Part shown: positions 55,308 to 64,000 of the stretch, in pieces
Layout of the letters: each line of letters opens with the position of its first letter
Position numbering within the stretch: the stretch's first letter is position 1
Assembly: GCA_963833505.1 (NCBI GenBank)
Contig: CAWHYG010000004.1
Location: forward strand, 619,101 to 683,100
Reading direction: 5' to 3'
Length of the DNA stretch: 64,000 nucleotides
DNA from: CAWHYG01 sp963833505
Lineage (GTDB): Bacteria > Eisenbacteria > RBG-16-71-46 > CAIMUX01
Position numbers and translations under genes: made by a program
The notes under the pieces: generated by a model
The model's input: only the letters and a program-made list of their open reading frames with translations
What the model was told of the DNA's origin: nothing
The model's database searches: none

Positions 55308-55789
55308 GTCCGTCCCCCGTCACCAGAATGGATGGCGCCGCACCACGCCACGGCCAGTGCATCCGCCTCGTCTTCTCCCAGGGACTCCGGACAGCCGTCC
55401 AGGAGGCGCGGAACCATGAACTGGACCTGGCCTTTGACCGCGCCGCCCTGGCCGACCGAAGCCAGCTTCACCGAGCGTGCGGCGAATTCGACGCTTTGGG
55501 TCGCCGCCTGATGCACGGCCAGGAAAAGAACGCCGCGGACCTGCCCGAGCACGAGCGCGGCCCGCGGGCTGCGGGCGACGAAACACTCTTCAATGGCGAC
55601 GAGATCCGGCCGGTGGGTTTCGAGAAGGCGAACGGTGGCGTCATAGATCGCGGTCAGCCGCTCGGGCAGCGGCTTCCTGCCGTCGAGGTGGACGGCGCCG
55701 CTCTCGATCCAGCGCCACCGGTGGCCCGTTCGCTCGACCACGCCGAACCCCAGGTTCCGGCTGCCCGGATCAAGGCCCAGGACCTTCAC
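55304..55789 (-). CDS. ruvC: Crossover junction endodeoxyribonuclease RuvC
   Basis: 161 residues. Resolves Holliday junctions with RuvAB. The acidic active site is present: Asp7 in LGLDPGSRNLGFGVV, Glu in VAIEECFVARSP (near 67), and the closing DEADALAVAWC. The VKGQVQFMV region with VGQGGA is the DNA-binding loop. Sits 15 bp behind yebC and overlaps ruvA by 4 bp in the widespread yebC-ruvC-ruvA order. Confidence 0.95.
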   Translation of the reverse strand: MKVLGLDPGSRNLGFGVVERTGHRWRWIESGAVHLDGRKPLPERLTAIYDATVRLLETHRPDLVAIEECFVARSPRAALVLGQVRGVLFLAVHQAATQSVEFAARSVKLASVGQGGAVKGQVQFMVPRLLDGCPESLGEDEADALAVAWCGAIHSGDGGRT

Positions 55790-55804
55790 GGCCGGCCCGC
55801 CCGG

Positions 55805-56560
55805 TCAAGCGCTGAGCTTTTCCAGCAGCTCCTGGGGAATGTCGAAGTTGGCCCACACCTTCTGGACGTCGTCATGATCTTCGACCATCTCCATCAAGCG
55901 CAGGATCTGCTCCGCTTCCTTCTCCCCTGCGATGGCGACCGTGTTCTGCGGAATTCGGGAAAGCTCCGCGGTGACGAGCGGAATCCCCGATGCTTCCAGG
56001 GCCTTCTGCACCGCGTAGAAGCTGGCGGTCGGGGTATACACCTCGTAGACGTCGGGCTCCTCGGAGTTGACGTCGTCGGCCCCGGCGTCGAGGGCCACCT
56101 CGATCAGGCGGTCCTCCTCGACCTTGGACTTCTCGACCGTGATCAACCCCTTCTGCTCGAACATCCAGGCCACGCACCCGGCCTCGCCCATGCTTCCGCC
56201 GTGCTTGGTCAGAAGGTGGCGCAGCTCCGAGGTCGTGCGGTTCTTGTTGTCGGTCAGCACCTGGATGTAGATCGCGACTCCGCCCGGGCCGTAGCCCTCG
56301 TAGGAGTGCTCCTCGTAGCTGGTGCCGGGAAGCTCGCCCGTCCCCTTCATGATCGCGCGCTTGATGTTGTCCGCCGGCATGTTGACGGCCTTGGCCGTCA
56401 GGATGGCCGTCCGGAGACGGGGATTCCCGTCGGGATCGCCCCCGCCGCTGCGCGCCGCGATCGTGATTTCCTTGATCGCCTTGGTGAAGGTCTTGCCGCG
56501 CTCGGCGTCGAGCTTGCCCTTCTTCCGCTTGATCGTCGCCCACTTCGAATGTCCGCTCAT
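55805..56560 (-). CDS. YebC/PmpR family protein
   Basis: 251 residues with the family opening MSGHSKWATIKRKKGKLDAE and the conserved GYGPGGVAIYIQVLTDNKNR and EDHDDVQKVWANFD regions. YebC-type proteins are DNA-binding transcription regulators in some bacteria and, for certain members, act on translation of proline-rich stretches; which applies here is unknown. Length normal. First gene of the yebC-ruvC-ruvA cluster. Confidence 0.95.
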   Translation of the reverse strand: MSGHSKWATIKRKKGKLDAERGKTFTKAIKEITIAARSGGGDPDGNPRLRTAILTAKAVNMPADNIKRAIMKGTGELPGTSYEEHSYEGYGPGGVAIYIQVLTDNKNRTTSELRHLLTKHGGSMGEAGCVAWMFEQKGLITVEKSKVEEDRLIEVALDAGADDVNSEEPDVYEVYTPTASFYAVQKALEASGIPLVTAELSRIPQNTVAIAGEKEAEQILRLMEMVEDHDDVQKVWANFDIPQELLEKLSA

Positions 56561-56668
56561 CTCAAGATCCTCATGGCGGTCCCGGCCGGATCGCTCCGGG
56601 ACGCCCCCGTTCCAAGCCCACCGCGCCGCGCATCCGGCATCCGGGCGGCCCGCCCGAACGCGGAGACG

Positions 56669-58754
56669 CTAGGCGGCCGCCTCGCGCTCCTTCTTCAGCT
56701 CCTCGATCAGTTTCTCCGCGATCTCCTTCGGAACCTCTTCATAGTGCGAGAACTCGACCTGGAAGCGAGCCCGCCCCTGGGTGAGGGTGCGCAGCGTCGT
56801 GGAGTAGCGATAGAGCTCGCCCTGCGGCACCGCGGCCTTGATCACCTGGGACTTCGGGCCCGGCTCCATCCCCATGATCTTGCCTCGCCGGCTGGACAGA
56901 TCGCCCATGACCCCGCCGGTGTAGTCCTCCGGAACGTTGATCTGGATCTGCATGATCGGCTCGAGGAGGATCGGCCTGGCCTCCTGGATGCCCTTTCGGA
57001 ACGCCATCGAGCCGGCGATCTTGAACGCCATTTCGGAGGAGTCCACGTCGTGATAGCCGCCGTAGTACAGGCGGACGCGCACGTCCACCACCGGGTACCC
57101 GGCGACGACGCCCTCGGGCATCGTCTCGACGATGCCCTTCTCCACCGCGGGGATGAACTTCGACGGAATCACCCCGCCGACGATCTCGTCCAGGAACTCG
57201 AAGCCGCCGCCCCGCGGGAGCGGCTCCACCTTGATCGAGACGTCCGCGAACTGTCCCCGGCCGCCCGTCTGCTTCTTGTGGCGGTGGGAGACGTCGGAGT
57301 TCCCCTTGATCGTCTCGCGGTAGGGAATCCGCGGGCGGAAGGTCTCCACGTCGACTCCGAACTTCCGGTGCAGGCGTTCCACGATCACGTCGACGTGCTG
57401 GTCGCCCATCGCCCGGAGCACGGTCTGGTGGAGATCGCTCTGAACCTCGATCTGGAAGGAGGGATCCTCGTCCCGGAGCTTCGCAAACGCGGTTCCAACC
57501 TTCTCCTCGTCCCCCTTGTTCTTCGAGCGAACCCCGACCTCGTGCACCGGCGGCGGGAACGCGATGGGCACCACGACGAGCTTCTGGTCCTTGGTGGTCA
57601 AAGTGTCGTTCAGGGACGCCACCTTGAGCTTGGCCGCGGCCCCGATGTCGCCGGCGACCAGCCGATCGGCGTCCGAACGCTCCTTGCCCAGGAAGTGGTA
57701 GAGCTGGCCGATCCTCTCGGTCACGTCCCGGGTCGAGTCATAGACTTCGCTTCCGCTCGTCATCGTGCCGGAGAAGACGCGGATGAGCGAGACCTCCTGC
57801 GCCATGATCTCGGAGGAGATCTTGAAGATGATGGCGGCGAGCGGGCCGGTGGGCGAACCGGGCAGCCGCTCGGGCTTGTCGCTGCCGGGCTTGTGGACAA
57901 GCGAGCCCGGGGCCTCGAGCGGGCTCGGGCCCAGGTCGACGGCCATCCGGAGCAGGCTCTTCGCTCCCCGGTTCTTTTCCGCGCTGACCGGGATGACGGG
58001 GTGGATCCGGCCGCTGTTGATGCCCTTCCGAAGCCCGGTCAGCACCTCTTCCGGGCTCAGCTCCGCCGTTTCGAGATACTTCTCCAGCAGGGCGTCGTCG
58101 CTTTTCGGCCGCCAGATCGACCAGCTTGCCTCTTGCCTCCGCCACCATTCCGGCGATGTCGGCCGGCACGGGCGCCTCGGAGATGTCCTTTCCCGAACCG
58201 AAGAGATATGCCTTCTGGGCCATGACGTCGACGATCCCGCGGAAATCAGGCCCGGCGCCGATCGGGTAGTAGAGCGGCGCGGCCCGATCCGTCAGCCGCT
58301 CGCCGATGCTCGCGAGGACCTTGCCGAAGTCGGCCTGCTCCTTGTCCATCCCGTTGATGGCGATGAAGCTGGGTTTGCCGTCGGCGGCCAGCAGCTCGAA
58401 GGCCCGCTCGGTGTCGGGCTCGACGCCCGAGGTGGCGCTGACCACGACGATCCCGCAGTCGGCGGCCTTGATCCCGGAATAGACCTCCCCGATGAAGTCG
58501 GCGTACCCGGGGGCATCGAGAAGGTTGATCTTCCGCCCCGAGAACTCGAATTGGGCCAGCCCGAGGTAGACGCCGGCGTGGCGCTTCTGCTCCTCCGGGC
58601 TGAAGTCGAGAGTGCTGGAGCCGTCCGCGATCCGTCCTTGACGGGTGACGGCCTCCGCGGCGAACAGCATCGCCTCCGCCAGGGTCGTCTTGCCGGACCC
58701 GCTGTGGCCCACGAGCACAAGATTCCTGATATCGGCGGTTTCGAAGATCTTCAC
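56669..58754 (-). CDS. Elongation factor G-like GTPase (divergent, EF-G2 type), one-base frameshift
   Basis: The N-terminal frame from ATG 58754 and the C-terminal frame ending at 56669 are joined by removing one base from the AAAA at 58106-58103 (minus strand), giving AAESDDALLEKYLE and a total of 694 residues, normal for EF-G. The P-loop is GHSGSGKTT. Deviations from canonical EF-G: DAPGYADF instead of DTPGH, and NGMD in place of the G4 motif NKxD (residue Lys replaced by Gly). Domains II-V are recognisable (for example HRHKKQTGGRGQFADV, SSRRGKIMGMEP). This type usually accompanies a normal fusA elsewhere and need not be the housekeeping factor. The gene stands alone behind yebC. Confidence 0.85.
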
Positions 58755-59186
58755 GTAGAGCTACCCCCTAGTCGTCTCACCCAACCCATGGTCCCAAGGT
58801 AGGCCGGCCCCGGAGCTGCGCGGAGCCCTGCAGAGGACATCCGTGGCAGATTTAACATCCGCAGCGCCCCATCGGCAAGGGGAGTTTGGCTTGGGGGGCT
58901 TGGGACCCAGGCCGGTGGCGTCGGCGCACCCGGGCGAAGGAGCAAATCGGGCAGGAGCAGCAGGGGGTTCCCTTTCGCGCGGCGCTCCGGGTCGCGCCTC
59001 CTCCGGGGTCGCCCTTCGGGCTCCGTCCTTCGCTTCGCTCCGGACCTCGACCCGCTTTGCGGGTCTCGCCCTCCGTCCGCGCTAACCCACGCTCGCTGCG
59101 CTCGCTCGGACCCCACCGCCCCATCCCCGGCAATCTCACCCTGAACCGCCGCGGCTTTTCCGGGGCCTCATTGGTTGGATGGGACC
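58755..59186. other. Intergenic low-complexity region
   Basis: About 430 bp of extremely GC-rich sequence with many short palindromes (for example GACCCGCTTTGCGGGTC near 59049-59065). Both strands are open in several frames but only as Arg/Pro/Gly-rich shadows. Upstream signals of the EF-G gene should be here. Confidence 0.4.
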
Positions 59187-59340
59187 ATGGGAAGACCCGG
59201 CAAGCGCTCGGAGGAGGTCCGGGAACGGGCCGCGCGGATGGTCCTGGAGCACCGGGGGCAGCGCGATTCGCAATCGGCGACGATCTGCTCGGTCGCGGAG
59301 AAACTGGGGTGCTCGACCGTAGCCCTGCGTCACTGGAGAA
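59187..59340 (+). mobile_element. IS3-family orfA, 5' part
   Basis: ATG 59187 opens MGRPGKRSEEVRERAARMVL and continues to VAEKLGCSTVALRHW, the N-terminal helix-turn-helix half of an IS3-family OrfA. The similarity stops at about 59340. The middle of the same gene resumes on the plus strand at about 61045, on the other side of the group II intron. Confidence 0.7.
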
Positions 59341-59440
59341 TCCGTCCGGTGACCCCATGTAGCCCTGCCGCGGCGTAGCCGTCAGGATTCCTGTACCGAA
59401 GTCGGAGTAGGAACCATGGTTGCCCATAGCCCCCTCCACA

Positions 59441-59473
59441 GAACCGGACGAGCGGATTTCCCGCATCCGGCTC
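59441..59473 (-). ncRNA. Group II intron domain V
   Basis: The minus strand reads GAGCCGGATGCGGGAAATCC then GCTCGTCCGGTTC: 33 bases with the AGC catalytic triad, a GAAA tetraloop on a short stem, and the 2-base bulge on the 3' side, all as in the domain V consensus. The next 40 bases form a domain VI-like hairpin (GGGGCTATGG-GCAA-CCATGGTTCC) with an unpaired A in CCTACTCC, the expected branch point. Confidence 0.85.
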
Positions 59474-59478
59474 CCACC

Positions 59479-60956
59479 TTAGGTGATGACGCCAAGTCGC
59501 CTGAGCGGGTAGGGATGGCAAATGCGCGCAGGGGGCAGCCACCGATCGATGAGCCGCTTCATGCGCGCCCAGGGCAGGTGGTCTTTCTGACTGCGACGCC
59601 GGAGCGTACGCATCCAGAGATGACCGACCTGGAAGCGAAAGGTACTCAGCGCGTGGCCGTTCATGGGCACGCCGTAATATCGGAGATGCCCACCGGCCAC
59701 GCTCCGCAACCATGCTCCCTGTTCACGGATGGGGTCGTGCATGCGCCGCCGAAGTTCCGCCTTGACCTCCTTCAGCTCGGCCTGCAACCGCTGGCGGATC
59801 GTCGTCCGGCGCACGGTAAACATTCCGTTACTTCTCTTCTTCCCGCAAATGTGCGTGAAGCCGAGAAAGTTGAACGTCTCCGGCTTCCCCTGGCCACGCC
59901 GCCTGCGGTTTTCGATCGCGAACGGACCGAACTCCAACAGGCGCGTTTTCTCCGGGTGCAGCTCCAGTCGGAACTTCGCGAAGCGTTCGCTCAGTTCCCC
60001 CTGGAAGCGCTCGGCGTCCGATCGGTTCTGGAACCTCACCACGATGTCGTCGGCGAACCGGACGATGATCACGTCACCGGTGGCTCGCTTCCGTCGCCAG
60101 CGGTGTGCCGCAGATCGAAGACGTAGTGGAGATAGATGTTCGCCAGCAGGGGCGACGCACTGCCGCCCTGCGGTGTTCCCTCCTCCATCCGCAGACGTTT
60201 CCCCTCTTCCAGCACGCCCGCGTTCAGCCACTTCTGGATGAGCCGCACGACGCGCCGGTCCGCGATGCGGTGCTCGACAAACTTGACCAGCCATTCCTGG
60301 CTGATGGCATCGAAAAAGCCACGAATGTCCAGATCGAGCACCCAGTTCACCTTCTTCGTCAGCAGTCCGACATAGAGCGCGTCCAGCGCGTTGTGCTGGC
60401 TGCGTCCCGGCCGGAAGCCGTACGAGAACCCGACGAAGTCCGTCTCGTAGATGGCGTTCAGCACCTCGACCGTGGCCCGCTGGACGATTTTGTCTTCCAG
60501 CACCGGCACTCCGAGCGGCCTCTGCCGCCCGTCGGCTTTGGGGATGTACGTCCTGCGGACCAGCTTCGCTCGGTAGGCTCCTCGCTTCAGCCGCTCGGAA
60601 AGGACCTGGAGGTTTGCTCCCAGGTTCTCGCCGTAGTGCCGCCACGTCTCGCCGTCCACCCCGGGCGCCGCGTCCTTCTTCAGACCGAAGTAGGCCAGCT
60701 CCAGTCGGACCGGGTCATAGATGTGGTGCAGGAGCGCGGTGAACCGCATCTTCCCGTCTCTTCTGGCTTGTTGACGTACCCGCTCCAGCGCGCTGAGCGC
60801 GTCGGTCCGGCTCTGTGTCCGGAACGCGTTTTGCTGGCTCGGGTTCCCTTTGGCCGGCCCCCTTCCCTCCGCCGCCTCCTTGGCCGGTCGCCCGACCTCG
60901 TTCGGCAGCTTCCTCGGTACTTCGGGGCCGTCCGACTTCCCAGGGTCGTGCATCAT
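59479..60956 (-). CDS. ltrA: Group II intron reverse transcriptase/maturase, one-base frameshift
   Basis: The N-terminal frame starts at ATG 60956 (MMHDPGKSDG) and carries RT blocks KADGRQRPLGVPVLEDKIVQ, SYGFRPGRSQHNALDAL, WVLDLDIRGFFDAI and GTPQGGSASPLLANIYLHYV, then runs to a stop at 60069. The continuing frame holds RRKRATGDVIIVRFADD (catalytic FADD instead of the common YADD), the thumb/maturase region (WLRSVAGGHLRYYGVPMNG, LPPARICHPYP) and ends at 59479. One missing base near 60098-60101 (GGG read as GG) would join them as DLRAHRWRRKR. There is no HNH endonuclease. Corrected length about 492 residues, normal for this family. Confidence 0.85.
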
Positions 60957-61044
60957 CGGCGTACGCCTTTCGGCTTCCCGACACGTCCCGCGGTTCCATC
61001 TTCCGCGGGAGGCCCTGGGATCTGGGCCCGCGGTACGGACGACC

Positions 61045-61190
61045 CTCTCGGGCGGACGGCAGGCAGAGCGAGACCAGGGACTCCGCCCGGAGTTCACGAC
61101 CGATGAGCGGGGCCGGCTGAAGGCGTTGGAGCGGAGAACGTCATCGGGCTGTTCAAGACCGAGGTCGTCCGGAGGCGCGGTCCCCGGTGG
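61045..61190 (+). mobile_element. IS3-family orfA middle part joined to an orfB fragment
   Basis: Plus strand: RQAERDQGLRPEFTTDERGR then LKALER is the middle of IS3 OrfA. After a frame change at about 61130 it reads ENVIGLFKTEVVRRRGPRWR, which belongs near the C-terminal part of OrfB. So between these two pieces most of the IS was deleted. The relic abuts the hisC stop at 61195. Confidence 0.65.
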
Positions 61191-61194
61191 CGCC

Positions 61195-62310
61195 TCACGC
61201 GGAGGCGTTCCCCTCCGCCGACAGGACCAGACGCCGGAAGTGCTCAAGAAACTTCTCGTTGTCTTCCCTGAGCCCGGTGCTGACCCGGATGCCCGTCTTG
61301 GTGATCGGCCGGACGATGACCCCGACCTTCTGCAGCTCTTCGAAGAGCCAGACGGCGCTCTTCCGGGTGTCGATGAACACGAAGTTGGTCTGCGACGGGG
61401 GCACGGTGACCGGGAGATCCGCCAGGCCCTGGCGAAGGAACGCCAGCTCCCGGGTGTTGTGCTCCTTCGATTTCCGGATGAACTCATGGTCGTCGAGCGC
61501 CGCGATGCCGCCCGCCTGCGCCACCAGGTTCGCGTTGAAGGGGAAACGGCAGGTCATGAGCCCGTGGATGATGTCCTCGGGACCGACGCCGAAGCCGATC
61601 CGGATGCCGGCCAGGCCGACCGCCTTGCTGAAGGTCCGAAGCAGAAGGATCCGGCGGCCGCGCCGGTAATGCTCCATGGGATCCGGCAGGTCCGATTCGG
61701 TGATGTATTCCTCATAGGCCGAGTCATAGGCGACGAGAACGTCGTCCGGCACCTTCTCCATGAACCGGTCGAACTCCGACCGCGTGAACCACGTCCCGGT
61801 GGGGTTGGTCGGATTGGCCAGGAAGACGATCTTGGTGCGCTCGTCGATCAAGGAAGCCATGGCCTCGAGATCGTAGCGGTATCCGCCGTCGCGCATGGCG
61901 GCGGCGCGGAGCACCGCGCCCGCCTTGGCGGTGGAGAGGCTGTAGATGGCGAAGGTCTTCTCGGAGCTGACCACGACGTCGCCGGGGTTCAGGAAGGCGA
62001 TGGCGCACAGCTCGATGATCTCGACCGAGCCGGAGGCGGCGAAGACGTTGGGCAGCCCGACGCCGTACCGGCCGGCCACCTTGGTCCGGTAGTAATAGGC
62101 GTTGTCATCCGGGTAGAGCCAGACGTCGTCGAGAGCCGCCCGCATGGCCTCGAGCGCGAGCGGAGACGTTCCCAGAGGATTCTCGTTCGACGCGAGCTTC
62201 GCGATGCGGCCGGTCAGGCCGTATTCCCGGCGCACCTCTTCGATCGGCTTGCCCACCACGTACGGCTTGAAGTCGGTCAGCGGCCCGCGCAGCAGATTCC
62301 TTCGAGGCAT
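61195..62310 (-). CDS. hisC: Histidinol-phosphate aminotransferase
   Basis: 371 residues from ATG 62310 (AAAGGAG upstream; the open frame before it is not coding in style). Fold type I PLP enzyme: KLASNENPLGTSP, the region ANPTNPTGTWF, VAYDSAYEEY, and the PLP lysine in LLRTFSKAVGLAGIRIGFG; the C-terminal RPITKTGIRVSTGLREDNEKFL fits HisC. It converts imidazole-acetol phosphate to histidinol phosphate in histidine synthesis; members of the family also serve in phenylalanine and tyrosine synthesis. No other his genes are nearby, and mobile-element relics flank both ends. Confidence 0.9.
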   Translation of the reverse strand: MPRRNLLRGPLTDFKPYVVGKPIEEVRREYGLTGRIAKLASNENPLGTSPLALEAMRAALDDVWLYPDDNAYYYRTKVAGRYGVGLPNVFAASGSVEIIELCAIAFLNPGDVVVSSEKTFAIYSLSTAKAGAVLRAAAMRDGGYRYDLEAMASLIDERTKIVFLANPTNPTGTWFTRSEFDRFMEKVPDDVLVAYDSAYEEYITESDLPDPMEHYRRGRRILLLRTFSKAVGLAGIRIGFGVGPEDIIHGLMTCRFPFNANLVAQAGGIAALDDHEFIRKSKEHNTRELAFLRQGLADLPVTVPPSQTNFVFIDTRKSAVWLFEELQKVGVIVRPITKTGIRVSTGLREDNEKFLEHFRRLVLSAEGNASA

Positions 62311-62404
62311 GGAGAGGCTCCTTTCCCTACCCGGCACCCAGGCGGAGGAGCCTTTGAGCCCCCCGTCCTCCGCGGAAACCCGGTAGCTCCCATTCCACAC
62401 GGAG

Positions 62405-62715
62405 TTGCCGCCCCTCGAAGATACACTCCGAGACCTCGTGGCAACCCTGATATCGACTCTCATCTCCGTCCTATGGAGCGCGCTTCGGACCCGGGCCAAC
62501 CTGGCCTTGGAGAACCTGGCCTTGCGCCAGCAACTTGCCATTTACCAAAGGAATCAGAGGGATCCGAGTCCGCCCGATCTGGCGGCGTCGAAGCCGCGGC
62601 CGGCACGTCGGTCGGCCGCGCATTCCTTTTGAAGGGGCCGCCGCCGGCATCCGGGCGCCTCGTGGCGCTTCCGGTACTGCGCGGCTTGCTCCATGACTAT
62701 CGCTTGGCGGCGTAG
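62405..62715 (+). pseudogene. Transposase relic (integrase-core type) with internal deletion
   Basis: The plus strand begins ISVLWSALRTRANLALENLA then LRQQLAIYQRN, the usual N-terminus of a widespread integrase-core (rve-type) transposase. About 90 bp later RLVALPVLRGLLHDYRLAA and a TAG at 62713-62715 give the C-terminal end of the same kind of protein (usually VVxxPVLGGLHHxY). About 250-300 internal residues are missing. Confidence 0.6.
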
Positions 62716-63396
62716 GTCTCCTTCGACATCAAGGGCTCACGGAATCCACCACCGGGAGAACCATGCCCCACTCCCGGCCTGGACACCAACCGCTCGGTCT
62801 GGCGGACCCGCCGTGGAGATCGCGCTCGGTCCCGGTGAGCATCGGTCCCTGCGTTCCCTGTCCGCTTTGCCTGGAAATCATGAGCGATGGACTTTTCGCG
62901 GATGACGGGCCTGCGTCGGCTCGCTTAAGAGCGCGTAGGGCCGAGCACCCGGGACGGAGGCCTGCGATCCGGGGCTGATCTGCATCCAGAGCCCGCACGA
63001 TTCCGTTTGAAATTGAAGCACAGAGTCCTTATGCTCTGTCCGGACGAAGAGACGGCTGCTCCGGTGGGACCACGGAGCAGCTCGCCCGGTTCTTTGGTCG
63101 TGGGCGCAATCAGCGCTCACCCGGAGTGACGAGGTTGCCGTGAGTGCTCTTGGCCGTCACGGGTCCGAATCGCCTGCCGACTCTTCAACTCGGCGTTGTC
63201 GCGGCCGTGCGCGCTGGGCGGCTCGATACCGCAACCGAGAGCACGGCTCCTCGCGGGGCCCACCGGCGCATCCTGCGACATCCCCTCCCTGGCCAAACAC
63301 ATCTTGCTCGGGGGCCAGAATCAAAGTGTCCGTTGGCCCGGTCGTCATGGACCACATTTGCGAATATCTCGCGTCGGTCCAGGAGGGGAGGATCAA
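62716..63396. other. Intergenic region, no gene seen
   Basis: About 680 bp. No start signals or protein-like frames on either strand. The 3' 250 bp is expected to hold the promoter of the gene at 63397. Confidence 0.4.
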
Positions 63397-63833
63397 GTGA
63401 AATTCACGGGGTTGTCGATTGGGATTCTTGTCATGCTGCCTACACTCGTTCTGGCCGGCCCGAACGCCGGCGGGGTGCTTCTCGTACACTCTGCAAACCT
63501 CGTCCTCGGACAATCGAGTGAATGCGGTCTCGGGGTCGCTCCAGACTCGTGCGGTGGAGTCGTCGCGGAGATCGACAACGCCAGCCCTGACTCGCTCAGG
63601 GTCTGGAAGGTCTACGCCGCCTTCCCGCCGGGGTCGAGCCCCCGACTGATGGGTTTGACCTTCGGCGTGGACTATGACGATTCCTACGGGGACTCGACTG
63701 GGGTCGTCATCCGCTCGTTAGGCCCATGCGCGGACTTTGAGCTCGCCATGAACGGCTGGCCGGGCGACAGCACCGGCACCTCCATCTTGTGGAACAGCGC
63801 CCAGACCGGACTGATGACCGAGTGCTACTGGTT
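63397..63833 (+). CDS. Secreted protein of unknown function, interrupted by a group II intron
   Basis: GTG 63397 with GGAGGGGAGGAT upstream starts a signal peptide (LSIGILVMLPTLVLAG). The mature part NAGGVLLVHSANLVLGQSSE, DNASPDSLRVWKVYAAFPP, LMGLTFGVDYDD and CADFELAMNGWP resembles, from memory, a family of exported proteins of candidate phyla with the NxGGV and VYAAFPPxxSPRL motifs. The exon ends at GAGTGCTACTGGTT (63833), where intron sequence begins; without splicing the frame would run only 17 codons more, to TGA at 63886-63888. The remaining 3' exon is beyond the window. Confidence 0.7.
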
Positions 63834-64000
63834 GTGCGCCAGGCGAAGCCTGGGAAAGGGGAATAGTGAAAGCGAGAGCCTAGCTTGAAACCTTTCTATG
63901 CGACCCGGTGAGTGGAAATCTCACCCGGCAAAGCTGGCCGGCAGCCGGAACCGAGTGTTGCGCGAGACCTGCGGCAACGCAGGCCGCGAAGCGTACACAG
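63834..64000 (+). mobile_element. Group II intron, 5' end (continues past the window)
   Basis: GTGCGCCAGGCGAAGCCTGG starts at 63834, matching the GTGCG start and first stem of bacterial group II introns; then AAAGGGGAATAGTGAAAGCG and several short hairpins typical of domain I. The end is beyond 64000. Its 5' sequence differs from the intron at 59400-61060, so it is a separate type. Confidence 0.75.

Larger units (their letters stand above)
59400..61060 (-). mobile_element. Group II intron, nested in the IS3 relic
   Basis: Sense strand is minus. It contains a reverse transcriptase gene (59479-60956) and, after it, domain V (59473-59441) and a domain VI-like hairpin (59440-59401). The 3' end is placed near 59400 after CTACTCCGAC. 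The 5' end is uncertain; the first bases may be GTCCGCCCGAGAGGG at about 61059. About 60 bp between 59340 and 59400 is unexplained and contains a 10-bp repeat (GTAGCCCTGC at 59319 and 59359). Confidence 0.7.

Noticed and set aside
58755..59110. Palindrome-rich sequence as a replication origin or structured RNA
   Set aside because: The palindromes are short, of differing sequence and embedded in very GC-rich DNA; no DnaA-box-like or known RNA motif was seen.

Overview
The window is about 64 kb of GC-rich bacterial chromosome. Many genes encode secreted proteins with a C-terminal FlgD-like Ig domain, dockerin-like repeats, FG-GAP propellers, a subtilase and a secreted TPR-CHAT protein. By inference from this style, and not by any search, it resembles Candidatus Eisenbacteria or a neighbouring FCB-type lineage. 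The metabolic genes visible are a 2-oxoacid:ferredoxin oxidoreductase, MsrPQ, Kdp, HisC and RuvAC/YebC.

Layout. 0.1-9 kb: a VOC protein, then a two-gene operon of a dockerin-bearing beta-helix protein and a cohesin-bearing protein behind a clear sigma70-type promoter. 9.2-14.6 kb: EIIA-type PTS protein, KorAB, MsrPQ. 15-17.1 kb: a secreted thioredoxin-like/FlgD protein whose frame is interrupted by UGA exactly at the first position of a CxxC-type motif, with a SECIS-like hairpin behind it, so a strong selenoprotein candidate. 17.5-18.7 kb: an acetyltransferase and relics of two toxin-antitoxin modules. 18.7-26.2 kb: a tandem duplication of large FG-GAP/dockerin/FlgD proteins with a lipoprotein, an orphan FlgD domain and a decayed third copy. 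26.4-32.3 kb: a secreted protein, a Ser/Thr kinase-TolB-TPR protein, a glycosyltransferase and a gene fragment. 32.3-37.3 kb: kdp operon, including kdpF and another tiny membrane protein. 37.7-42.8 kb: two half-size ABC exporters and an SGNH-like protein. 43-48 kb: a transposase, then three small secreted proteins sharing one C-terminal tail. 48-54.5 kb: secreted subtilase plus TPR-CHAT protein. 54.7-58.8 kb: ruvA, ruvC, yebC and a divergent EF-G. 59-64 kb: nested mobile DNA (group II intron inside an IS3 relic), hisC, another transposase relic, and a secreted-protein gene split by a second group II intron that leaves the window.

Two kinds of C-terminus recur on exported proteins: a FlgD-like Ig domain (seven loci plus a decayed copy) and a short tail PVPV-x3-[ST]WGx[IL]Kx[IL]Y[KR] directly before the stop (three genes and one fragment). 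Cohesin and dockerin modules in the same window suggest some of these proteins assemble outside the cell.

Quality caveat: kdpA, ruvA, an EF-G gene and the intron reverse transcriptase are each broken by one base in or beside a homopolymer, which looks like residual sequencing error. The apparent KdpA-KdpB fusion is explained this way. The UGA in the thioredoxin-like gene is not an indel and so is not explained by that error type.
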